In this document: positions 1-5,346 of the stretch, one piece after another
Layout of the letters: every line of letters begins with the position of its first letter
Position numbering within the stretch: the stretch's first letter is position 1
Assembly (NCBI GenBank): GCA_937888935.1
Contig: CALARO010000370.1
Span: forward strand, 1 to 6,092
Reading direction: 5' to 3'
From: an uncultured Clostridia bacterium
GTDB lineage: Bacteria > Bacillota > Clostridia > Christensenellales > Borkfalkiaceae
DNA length: 6,092 bases
Program-made: the position numbers and the translations under genes
Notes under the pieces: model-generated
The model's input: the letters and a program-made list of their open reading frames with translations, nothing else
The model's database searches: none
What the model was told of the DNA's origin: nothing

Positions 1-321
1 TTCAATCATAAACACGGTATCGCCGCCGCCCACGTAGATCATATCGGCTTTTTCGAATTTTTCGCGCATGCGCAAAAGATCCACGTCCTTAAAAACGCAC
101 AGCGCAACGTCCGTTTTCAAATCGAAAACGCCCGTGTACACCTTGTGAAACGTGTTATAATACGGCATAAAATCATGACTTGCCGTAGGCAAAAACAACG
201 CGTTCGCCCGCCGTTCCCCCGCGCGCGCCTTCGCTCTGCCTGCGACATATTCGTCGATTTTCAGCGTGGTGCGCTCTCTCAATTCGCCCCCGCCGATCGA
301 AATAATCGTCCTTTCCGCCAT
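1..321 (-). CDS. Peptidase S51 / peptidase E-like protein, N-terminal part (cut by left edge)
   Basis: The first 107 codons of a gene that runs off the left end. The translation begins MAERTIISIGGGELRERTT, contains LFLPTASHD at about residues 42-50, and reaches IYVGGGDTVFMIE at the edge. This order (strand 1 plus GGGE loop, a PTAS segment, then ADxIYVGGGxT) is the N-terminal half of the S51 family: dipeptidase E, cyanophycinase-like proteins and the type 1 glutamine amidotransferase-like fold. Family members are cytosolic serine hydrolases, several acting on Asp-containing peptides or cyanophycin. The nucleophile serine, normally in a GxSAG segment shortly after this point, lies outside the window, so activity and substrate cannot be judged. 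ATG at 319-321 was chosen because family members start just before the IxxIGGGE strand; the frame stays open upstream to a stop at 421-423, but over repeats. The Shine-Dalgarno is weak (GGGGCGG, 6 nt upstream). It follows upp after 169 bp. The family call is fairly secure; the exact function is not. Confidence 0.78.
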   Translation of the reverse strand, partial: MAERTIISIGGGELRERTTLKIDEYVAGRAKARAGERRANALFLPTASHDFMPYYNTFHKVYTGVFDLKTDVALCVFKDVDLLRMREKFEKADMIYVGGGDTVFMIE

Positions 322-336
322 AAAAAACCGCCCCGC

Positions 337-392
337 TTCCGCTGAAAATTCCGCTGAGAATCCGCAAAATTTCGCTGAAAATTCCGCCAAAA
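337..392. repeat. Degenerate 11-12 bp tandem repeat
   Basis: Consecutive plus-strand units are TTCCGCTGAAAA (337-348), TTCCGCTGAGAA (349-360), TCCGCAAAAT (361-370), TTCGCTGAAAA (371-381) and TTCCGCCAAAA (382-392), with further decayed copies to about 410. On the transcribed strand the unit reads TTTTCAGCGGAA. The array ends about 15 bp before the S51 start codon, so it would lie in that gene's 5' leader. The unit carries no recognisable family signature; replication slippage is the simplest origin. Confidence 0.6.
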
Positions 393-433
393 TCCCGCAA
401 CAACCGCACAAACCAAAAAATCAAACGCACAAT

Positions 434-459
434 CGGCGGCGCAGTTACCCGAGCCGCCG
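434..459 (-). terminator. Possible stem-loop terminator after upp
   Basis: CGGCGGC (434-440) and GCCGCCG (453-459) form a perfect 7-bp all-GC stem with a 12-nt loop, starting 31 bp past the upp stop codon. In the transcription direction the stem is followed by ATTGTGCGTTTGATTTTTTGG, so the T-rich stretch begins only about 10 nt beyond the stem and is interrupted. This could be an imperfect intrinsic terminator or only a transcript-end hairpin. Confidence 0.35.
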
Positions 460-490
460 TCCGCGTTATCCAATCAAAATCCGAAAAACC

Positions 491-1144
491 TTACTTCGTG
501 CCGAAGAGTCTGTCGCCCGCGTCGCCAAGGCCGGGAACGATATAGCAATGCTCGTTTAAAATCGGATCAATCGCCGCCACATACACTTCAACGTCGGGGT
601 GATCGGCAAGCACTTTGCGAATCCCCGTGGGGCAGGAAACGATGCAGCAAAGTTTAATATCTTTCGCGCCGCGTTTTTTAATCATCGTAATCGCGTCGGA
701 CGCGCTTCCGCCCGTAGCGAGCATGGGGTCAACCACAAGCAGCGTTCTCATTTCGCTGTCGGCGGGCAGTTTGCAGTAGTATTCCACAGGCTGATGCGTT
801 TCGGGATCGCGATACAAGCCGATATGCCCCACTTTCGCGTTGGGAATCAGCTGCAACACGCCGGAAACCATGCCGAGTCCCGCGCGAAGAATGGGAACAA
901 CGCCCACCGTGCGCCCCGAAACCATTTTGCAATGCGCCGTAGCCACGGGCGTTTCCACGTCCACGTCTTCCAGGGGCAGATTTTTCGTAGCCTCATACGT
1001 TTCGAGCATCGCGATTTCTTCGGCAAGTTCCATAAACTGCTTCGTACGCGTGGATTTATCGCGCAAAATCGCCAGCTTATGCTCGATCAGCGGGTGCTGA
1101 ACGTAGTGAAACTTGGGGTTGTCCAGAAATTCGTACTTTTCCAT
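491..1144 (-). CDS. upp: Uracil phosphoribosyltransferase
   Basis: Converts uracil plus PRPP to UMP and pyrophosphate in cytosolic pyrimidine salvage. The 217-residue product matches the usual length of about 208-215. Visible signatures are HPLIEHKL at 17-24, PILRAGLGM at 84-92, the PRPP-binding loop VVDPMLATGGSA at 137-148, and the C-terminal uracil-binding segment YIVPGLGDAGDRLFGT at 201-216. All expected motifs are intact. An in-frame TTG 33 bp upstream (1177) would add 11 residues, but ATG at 1142-1144 is preferred: it has an excellent AAGGAG 10 nt upstream, and that Shine-Dalgarno lies inside the longer version. Even so, the leader before HPLI (16 residues) is several residues longer than in Escherichia coli or Bacillus. 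It is separated from rpiB by 284 bp with a strong hairpin, so it probably has its own promoter; an AT-rich patch (TATAAA on the minus strand at 1180-1185) is a possible -10 without a convincing -35. Confidence 0.97.
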   Translation of the reverse strand: MEKYEFLDNPKFHYVQHPLIEHKLAILRDKSTRTKQFMELAEEIAMLETYEATKNLPLEDVDVETPVATAHCKMVSGRTVGVVPILRAGLGMVSGVLQLIPNAKVGHIGLYRDPETHQPVEYYCKLPADSEMRTLLVVDPMLATGGSASDAITMIKKRGAKDIKLCCIVSCPTGIRKVLADHPDVEVYVAAIDPILNEHCYIVPGLGDAGDRLFGTK

Positions 1145-1154
1145 TTTTGTATAT

Positions 1155-1160
1155 CTCCTT
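1155..1160 (-). promoter_or_regulatory. upp ribosome binding site
   Basis: AAGGAG on the minus strand, 10 nt before ATG at 1144. It decides the start of upp against the in-frame TTG at 1177, which has no comparable site. Confidence 0.85.
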
Positions 1161-1276
1161 GCTGTAATTTTTTTCAATTTTTATATGCCGAAGCGCGCGC
1201 ATTTCCCGCGCCAAAGCCACGTTTTTTCGCCAGCAGCCATGCCCGCAAATCCGCAATCGCTTTCGCCCGCCCGCCG

Positions 1277-1321
1277 CAATTTTCTTGCCTGCAATTTTCT
1301 TGCCCGCGATTTGCTTACCCG
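1277..1321. repeat. Three tandem 15-bp units in the rpiB-upp gap
   Basis: Plus-strand units are CAATTTTCTTGCCTG (1277-1291), CAATTTTCTTGCCCG (1292-1306) and CGATTTGCTTACCCG (1307-1321). The first two differ at one base and the third is more decayed. Because 15 is a multiple of three, any frame crossing the array gains a five-residue repeat; on the minus strand one frame gives repeated basic residues (QARKL type). Confidence 0.75.
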
Positions 1322-1385
1322 CAGCGGCGCACCCATGCAGCGCGCTCCAACAGTTTTCCGATACCGCGCGGCGGCTTTCCGGCAG

Positions 1386-1427
1386 TTTATTTCAGGCTTC
1401 GGAAGTTATTCCGAAGCCTGAAATAAA
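1386..1427 (-). terminator. Perfect 19-bp hairpin directly after rpiB (no U-tract)
   Basis: Arms TTTATTTCAGGCTTCGGAA (1386-1404) and its exact reverse complement (1409-1427) flank a 4-nt loop. The hairpin starts one base past the rpiB TGA, the normal place for a transcript end. It lacks the run of T expected after an intrinsic terminator: on the minus strand the arm ends GAAATAAA and is followed by CTGCC, and the plus side has no immediate T-run either. It may be a 3'-end-stabilising or processing hairpin rather than a classical terminator. The inverted repeat itself is certain; its role is inferred from position. Confidence 0.5.
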
Positions 1428-1428
1428 G

Positions 1429-1896
1429 TCATTTAATAAACTCTTTTTTGCAATACTTTTCCTCGATCGCCTTAATTTTCGCAATTCTGCGATCGTGTCT
1501 TTCGCCGCCCTGATATTCGCAGGAAAGAAACGCCGTAACGATTTCTTCCATCATGCCTTCGCCGATCACTTTCTCGCCGAACGCGATCATGTTCGCATTA
1601 TTGTGGTAGCGCGTATATTTCGCGCAGTACGTATCGTGACAATGCGCGCAGCGGATACCCGGCACTTTATTCGCCACAATCGAAACGCCGATGCCCGAAG
1701 AACAAACCACAATGCCCCTTTCGCACTCGCCGTTCGCCACGGCTTCCGCCGCTTTCAGCGCAAAATCGGGGTAATCGCACGAATCCGCCGTATACGTGCC
1801 GAAATCAACGTATTCGTGACCGTTCTTTTCCAGAAACGCCAGCACAGCTTTCTTTAAATTCAATCCGCCGTGATCGCAGGCTACGGCAATTTTCAT
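1429..1896 (-). CDS. rpiB: Ribose-5-phosphate isomerase B
   Basis: Interconverts ribose 5-phosphate and ribulose 5-phosphate in the cytosolic pentose phosphate pathway; members of the RpiB/LacA/LacB family can also act on allose or galactose 6-phosphates. The 155-residue product has the expected length and landmarks: MKIAVACDHGG with D8-H9, DYPDFA at 41-46, the catalytic cysteine C65 in CSSGIGVSI, ANKVPGIRCA at 75-84, the RYHNNANMIAFG segment with H98-N99, and YQGGERHDRRIAKI near the end. The loop after the cysteine reads Ser-Ser where most family members have Gly-Thr or Gly-Ser, a mild departure at the phosphate-binding loop. Nine cysteines is many for this size. ATG at 1894-1896 has a strong AAAGGAG 9 nt upstream. 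It lies 50 bp after the phosphatase gene, the same order as ywlE-ywlF in Bacillus, and ends one base before a perfect hairpin. Confidence 0.95.
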   Translation of the reverse strand: MKIAVACDHGGLNLKKAVLAFLEKNGHEYVDFGTYTADSCDYPDFALKAAEAVANGECERGIVVCSSGIGVSIVANKVPGIRCAHCHDTYCAKYTRYHNNANMIAFGEKVIGEGMMEEIVTAFLSCEYQGGERHDRRIAKIKAIEEKYCKKEFIK

Positions 1897-1946
1897 ACGC
1901 TTTTTCTCCTTTGAATACGCTCGTTCGCGCCATCTTATAGATTATA

Positions 1947-2648
1947 TCACGTTCGCCGAAAAATTTCAAGCGTTTGGCGCGCGTTTGCCGTAAGTTTCGG
2001 CATTATTTTTTTGGCACCAGTTTTTCCCGTTTTTTTCGCGCCCGCGCCGCCATTGCCCTTCGCCGCGCTTTTTCCGCGTTTTCCCGCGTTCCTTGCTTTC
2101 GCCGGATTTTTATTCCCCGCGGCTTTCGTTCGGCTTGCCGACCGAGACTTTTTCGTAAACCACTTTTTCTCGATTTCGGGAAACGCGACAATGATTTTAC
2201 GCAAAGTTTCGGCGTAAGTTTTTTCGTCTTTGCCGTAAGGATCGGGAATGTCTTCGCCCGTGAGATCGGCAAAGCAGAACACGTTGTTTTTCGCGCGCGG
2301 TTTTTTTTCGCCGTCCTGCAATTCTTCCAAAAATCGTTCCCGCGCGGATTTCAAAAGCTCGCTTTGCGCGCGCGTCATACATAAAATCACGTCCGCCGAT
2401 AAAAGCGTTTCTTTCGTGAGCGAAGTCGAAGAAAAATACGGCAGCGAAAGACCGATATTTTCCAGAGCTTTCACAGCTTTTTCGTTCATATCGCGCTCGT
2501 CGGGCGATACCCGAATCCCGGCGGAAGCAGCCGCGGCGGGCAGATTTTTCAGCCTGATTTCCGCCGAAAACGCCGCTTCCGCCATCGGCGAACGACAGGT
2601 ATTTCCCGTGCAGACAAACACGATCTTTTTTATCTTTTGCTTTGCCAT
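1947..2648 (-). CDS. Low-molecular-weight phosphatase, YwlE-type (predicted protein-arginine phosphatase), with lysine-rich tail
   Basis: A 233-residue protein. Residues 8-160 are the LMW protein tyrosine phosphatase fold: the P-loop VCTGNTCRSPMAEA carries nucleophile C13 and R19, and the general acid is D136 in IPDPYG. The loop residue T17 (CTGNTCRS) matches YwlE of Bacillus, where threonine at this site favours phosphoarginine; classical tyrosine phosphatases have isoleucine (CLGNICRS). A protein-arginine phosphatase role opposing a McsB-type kinase is therefore the best inference. Family members usually end near residue 150-160. Here about 70 residues follow: 166-227 have no acidic residue and 18 Lys/Arg between 166 and 218, set in Ala, Gly, Asn and Ser, resembling bacterial histone H1-like tails. 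The tail coding region has two A7 runs (2006-2012 and 2030-2036). ATG at 2646-2648 has AAGGAA 10 nt upstream. It sits between tsaC and rpiB, the Bacillus ywlC-ywlE-ywlF order. The core call is secure; the tail's role is unknown. Confidence 0.93.
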   Translation of the reverse strand: MAKQKIKKIVFVCTGNTCRSPMAEAAFSAEIRLKNLPAAAASAGIRVSPDERDMNEKAVKALENIGLSLPYFSSTSLTKETLLSADVILCMTRAQSELLKSARERFLEELQDGEKKPRAKNNVFCFADLTGEDIPDPYGKDEKTYAETLRKIIVAFPEIEKKWFTKKSRSASRTKAAGNKNPAKARNAGKRGKSAAKGNGGAGAKKTGKTGAKKIMPKLTANARQTLEIFRRT

Positions 2649-2706
2649 ATTCCCGTTTTTCCTTGCGCCGTTTTATTCGTCTACCGCCCGCGCCCCGTCG
2701 GCGTAC

Positions 2707-2734
2707 CAAACCCGCCGGCACAAACCCGCCCGCA
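2707..2734. repeat. Tandem 14-bp duplication in the tsaC-phosphatase gap
   Basis: CAAACCCGCCGGCA (2707-2720) is followed directly by CAAACCCGCCCGCA (2721-2734), one mismatch. It lies in the 110-bp gap (2649-2758) between tsaC and the phosphatase gene, which otherwise shows only GC-rich sequence, a weak mismatched inverted repeat (2697-2719) and the phosphatase Shine-Dalgarno (2659-2664). Confidence 0.75.
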
Positions 2735-2758
2735 AGAGCCGCCGCCCGACAGATTCCG

Positions 2759-3778
2759 TCAATGCGCTATATCCGCCGAAACGCACGCTTTCCGCAAACG
2801 ATTTAAAACGCCCGCCATCACGCCGTCTTTCTGCCGCGGCTCGATCGCGATCAATACGTCCGCAATCTTTTCCGCCTTACGAAGAAGCGCGAATAAATTT
2901 TCCGCCATTTCTTCGCCCGTCGCGCCCAGATCCAGCACGGCATACCCCGCCGCCGAAAGTTCCGCCGCCACGTCATGCTCGCATAATAAATACGCCTTCC
3001 GCCCGCTTTCCCGTTCCGCAAAAGCGCGCGCCGCCGCCTTGTCCTTCTCATTTTCCGAAAACAGCGCGGTTTCGCAGCGCGGCGAATAATGCTTATACAT
3101 CATTCCGGGACTTTTCGCCTTATCGCCCGGCTTCAATACGGGCGCGTACACGTCGCACCTGCCGCACACCGAAGCGATCATTTCGCGCGTAACAAGACCC
3201 GGGCGTAAAATCACGGGAAAATCCCCCGTCACGTCCGCCACCGTGCTTTCAATGCCGCCCGCGCACGCGCCGCCGTCTAAAATCAGCGGAATTTTCCCGT
3301 TGAAATCGTCGTACACGTGCTGCGCCGAAGTGGGCGATACGTGCCGCGATAAATTCGCGCTCGGCGCAACGATCGGAATATCCACTTCGCGCAAAAACGC
3401 CTGCGCCCCTTTATGCGAAGGCACGCGCACCGCCAGCGTGTTCAACCCGCACGAAACGCGCGGCGACACCTTGCCCGTGGAAGGATACACCAGCGTGAGC
3501 GGACCGGGCAGAAACGCTTCGCGCAGCTTCTTCGCATACGGCGGATCGTAATCTATAATCTTCGATAAATCGTAATCTTCGTGTACGTGCGCGATTAACG
3601 GATTGTCGTTCGGGCGACCCTTAATCTCGAAAATACTCTTCACGGCGTCGTCGTTTTTCGCGTCGCCGCCGAGTCCGTACACGGTTTCGGTGGGCATCGC
3701 CACCACGCCGCCCGAGAAGATAATTTCCCGCGCTTCTTTCAGCGAAGCGGCGTTGATTTTTTCTATTCGCGTTATCAT
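2759..3778 (-). CDS. tsaC: L-threonylcarbamoyladenylate synthase (Sua5-type, two domains)
   Basis: Makes threonylcarbamoyl-AMP from threonine, bicarbonate and ATP, the first step of N6-threonylcarbamoyladenosine (t6A) formation at position 37 of ANN-decoding tRNAs; TsaD and its partners then transfer the group. The 339-residue product is the long Sua5 form. The YrdC-like catalytic domain (about 8-200) shows MPTETVYGLGGDA at 28-40, KGRPNDNPLI at 53-62, the SAN triad in APSANLS at 138-144, SPT at 148-150, GGIESTV at 174-180 and LRPG at 191-194. The linker SPGMMYKHYSP at 223-233 is the Sua5 lid over the active site, and a Rossmann-like Sua5 domain follows (about 236-339, ending with NRLRKA). The ATG at 3776-3778 starts directly at the expected N-terminus; its Shine-Dalgarno is weak (GAAGAAG-like). 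It lies 42 bp after dnaB and upstream of the ywlE-like gene, the conserved ywlC-ywlE order. No key residue appears missing. Confidence 0.96.
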   Translation of the reverse strand: MITRIEKINAASLKEAREIIFSGGVVAMPTETVYGLGGDAKNDDAVKSIFEIKGRPNDNPLIAHVHEDYDLSKIIDYDPPYAKKLREAFLPGPLTLVYPSTGKVSPRVSCGLNTLAVRVPSHKGAQAFLREVDIPIVAPSANLSRHVSPTSAQHVYDDFNGKIPLILDGGACAGGIESTVADVTGDFPVILRPGLVTREMIASVCGRCDVYAPVLKPGDKAKSPGMMYKHYSPRCETALFSENEKDKAAARAFAERESGRKAYLLCEHDVAAELSAAGYAVLDLGATGEEMAENLFALLRKAEKIADVLIAIEPRQKDGVMAGVLNRLRKACVSADIAH

Positions 3779-3820
3779 TTTTTCTGTACTTCTTCTTGTG
3801 GAAAACGCTTGCCTTCCGCC

Positions 3821-5305
3821 TTAAAACGGCGGCTCGTCTTCGGGGGGCGGCGCGTTGAGTCCCGCCGCCTGCAATACGTTTTCTTCTTCGTCAAACGAGC
3901 GCGGACGTCCGAACTGCGGCGGCTCTTCGGGTCGGTTTTCGCCGTCTTCGTCCACGAATTTCGTGGATTCGCCGATGAATTTCAGCTGCACTCTTCCCGG
4001 CGAACCGTTTCTGTGCTTTGCGATATTGATTTCCGCCGCGCCTTTCACAATCTTGCCGCTCGCCAATTCTTCCGCCGTCGCCGTCATTTCGGGTCGGTTG
4101 ATAAACATAACGATGTCCGCGTCCTGCTCGATTGCGCCCGATTCGCGGAGATCGGAAAGCTGCGGCTCTTTCGTCTGCATACGCCTAAGCTGCGAAAGCG
4201 CGATCACCGGCACTTCGAGTTCTTTCGCGATAATCTTTAAATCGCGCGTGATCGAAGCGATTTCCTGCTGGCGGTTTTCCGCGCCCGCAAGCTTCGAATC
4301 CCCGCCGGACATCAGCTGAATATAGTCGATCATTATAAGGTCGAGCGCACCCGTCTTCGCTTTTAAGCGGCGGCATTTCGATTCGATTTCCGCCGGGGTA
4401 GTCCTTGAAGAATCGTCCACGTAAATGGGCGCGTCTTTCAGTCTTTCCGCCGCGTCGATCAGTTTTTTCCAGTCGGGCGCGGAAAGCTCGCCGGAAAGAG
4501 CCTTTGCCATGCTCACGTTCGCATACGAGCATAAAAGTCTTTGCACGATCTGCGAGCGCGGCATTTCCAGCGAGAACACGGCGCACACCTTATGATTGCA
4601 CATGGCGGCGTGTTCCACGATATTCATCGAGAACGACGTCTTGCCCACGCCGGGACGGGCGGCAAGCACGATCAGGTCGGATTTTTGCAACCCGTTCGTC
4701 AGCTGATCGAAGCGGCGGAAGCCCGTTTCCACGCCGCGATAGGCGTTTTTATCAATGGAAAGCGATTCGAATTTTTTCAGAACGCCGTCCACCACGTTTT
4801 CTTCCTGCATGCCTTTGAGCGACGATCTGTCCGTCTGCCGCGAAATATCGTAAATGGATTTTTCGGCGAAAGCGAGCGTCTGTTTTTCGTCGGTTGAGCT
4901 TGCGCACTCTTCGATGATTTTCTGCGAAGCGCGGATCAGCTTCCGCGAAAGCGAATCGCGCTTCACGATATCGAAATACGATTTATAATTCGCCGCCGAA
5001 GGCGTAATCTGCGCCAGCTCGGTGAGATAAGCGATGCCGCCCGCCTTTTCGAGATTTCCTTCGCTTTCCAGCTGATCGGAAAGGGTAACGAGATCTATCG
5101 GACGGCGCGAAGCGAACACGTTTTTCATCGCGCCAAGCACGTAGCGGTTGCTTTCCGCGTAGAAATCTTCTTCTTTCAAAGGCTCTACGATGTCCGCCGC
5201 CGTTTCGTTATCAATCAGCATGCACCCGAGCAGAGCCATTTCCGCGTCGTTGTTGTGCGGCAGCACGTTATACGCCTTAGCCGCTCTTGCCGTAGCTTTC
5301 GCCAT
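3821..5305 (-). CDS. dnaB: Replicative DNA helicase DnaB
   Basis: Hexameric 5'-3' helicase of the replication fork (DnaC in Bacillus nomenclature), 494 residues against a usual 440-470. The N-terminal primase-interacting domain (about 13-115) begins LPHNNDAEMALLGCML. The RecA-like motor (about 190-450) shows Walker A ARPGVGKTS at 216-224, the catalytic glutamate E247 in SLEMP, Walker B LIMIDY with D327, Q372 in ALSQLRR, DLRESGAIEQDAD at 385-397 and the arginine-finger region KHRNG at 430-434. After the motor comes an acidic, proline-rich tail (about 450-494) ending EDEPPF, which resembles the SSB C-terminal tip. ATG at 5303-5305 is chosen for the AGAGGA just upstream and the normal N-terminus; an in-frame TTG at 5350 overlapping the pepF stop would add 15 unfamiliar residues and lacks a good Shine-Dalgarno. 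It lies 41 bp after pepF and 42 bp before tsaC, so co-transcription is likely. Confidence 0.97.
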   Translation of the reverse strand: MAKATARAAKAYNVLPHNNDAEMALLGCMLIDNETAADIVEPLKEEDFYAESNRYVLGAMKNVFASRRPIDLVTLSDQLESEGNLEKAGGIAYLTELAQITPSAANYKSYFDIVKRDSLSRKLIRASQKIIEECASSTDEKQTLAFAEKSIYDISRQTDRSSLKGMQEENVVDGVLKKFESLSIDKNAYRGVETGFRRFDQLTNGLQKSDLIVLAARPGVGKTSFSMNIVEHAAMCNHKVCAVFSLEMPRSQIVQRLLCSYANVSMAKALSGELSAPDWKKLIDAAERLKDAPIYVDDSSRTTPAEIESKCRRLKAKTGALDLIMIDYIQLMSGGDSKLAGAENRQQEIASITRDLKIIAKELEVPVIALSQLRRMQTKEPQLSDLRESGAIEQDADIVMFINRPEMTATAEELASGKIVKGAAEINIAKHRNGSPGRVQLKFIGESTKFVDEDGENRPEEPPQFGRPRSFDEEENVLQAAGLNAPPPEDEPPF

Positions 5306-5310
5306 AATTT

Positions 5311-5316
5311 TCCTCT
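5311..5316 (-). promoter_or_regulatory. dnaB ribosome binding site
   Basis: AGAGGA on the minus strand, 5 nt before ATG at 5305. It supports this ATG over the in-frame TTG at 5350 that overlaps the end of pepF. Confidence 0.7.
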
Positions 5317-5346
5317 TTTCTTCCTGTGTTTTCCCGCCGGATAAAA

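Larger units (their letters stand above)
322..490. other. Intergenic gap between upp and the S51 gene
   Basis: 169 bp without a convincing gene. The upp-proximal part holds a GC-rich stem-loop (434-459); the S51-proximal part holds degenerate 11-12 bp tandem repeats (337-392). Open frames crossing it on the minus strand (for example from a GTG at 428-430) run out of phase into the S51 gene and encode only repeat-derived low-complexity sequence. No clear -35/-10 pair for the S51 gene was seen. Confidence 0.6.
1145..1428. other. Intergenic gap between rpiB and upp
   Basis: 284 bp, the longest non-coding stretch here. From the rpiB side it holds a perfect 19-bp inverted repeat (1386-1427), three 15-bp tandem units (1277-1321), a possible 51-codon minus-strand ORF (1181-1336, GGAG 8 nt upstream of its ATG, not supported by any recognisable family), and an AT-rich leader with the upp Shine-Dalgarno (1155-1160). 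I recognised no riboswitch or attenuator fold specific for pyrimidines. Plus-strand frames crossing it are antisense shadows. Confidence 0.6.

Noticed and set aside
173..430. Minus-strand 85-codon frame starting in the upp-S51 gap (GTG start)
   Set aside because: Its hydrophobic, leader-like first half comes from the 11-12 bp repeats and it then runs out of phase through the S51 gene, which has clear family motifs in another frame.
1180..1185. TATAAA as a -10 box for upp
   Set aside because: The position suits a short leader, but no -35 is found at 16-18 bp; the nearest TTGGCG is 23 bp away. Mentioned only as a possibility.
599..1426. Plus-strand open frame of 275 codons opposite upp
   Set aside because: Antisense shadow rich in His, Arg and Phe with no family motif; it also crosses the non-coding rpiB-upp gap.
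2697..2719. Inverted repeat in the tsaC-phosphatase gap as a terminator
   Set aside because: The stem is 7 bp with a mismatch and there is no T-run after it; the region is GC-rich enough for this by chance.
2248..3192. Plus-strand open frame of 314 codons across the phosphatase and tsaC genes
   Set aside because: It is antisense to two well-supported genes and their gap, with a Pro/Arg/Ser-rich composition typical of the antisense frame of GC-rich DNA and no recognisable motif.
3797..3805. DnaA-box-like nonamer (TTTTCCACA on the minus strand) in the dnaB-tsaC gap
   Set aside because: A single copy with one mismatch to TTATCCACA is expected by chance; no cluster or AT-rich unwinding element accompanies it.
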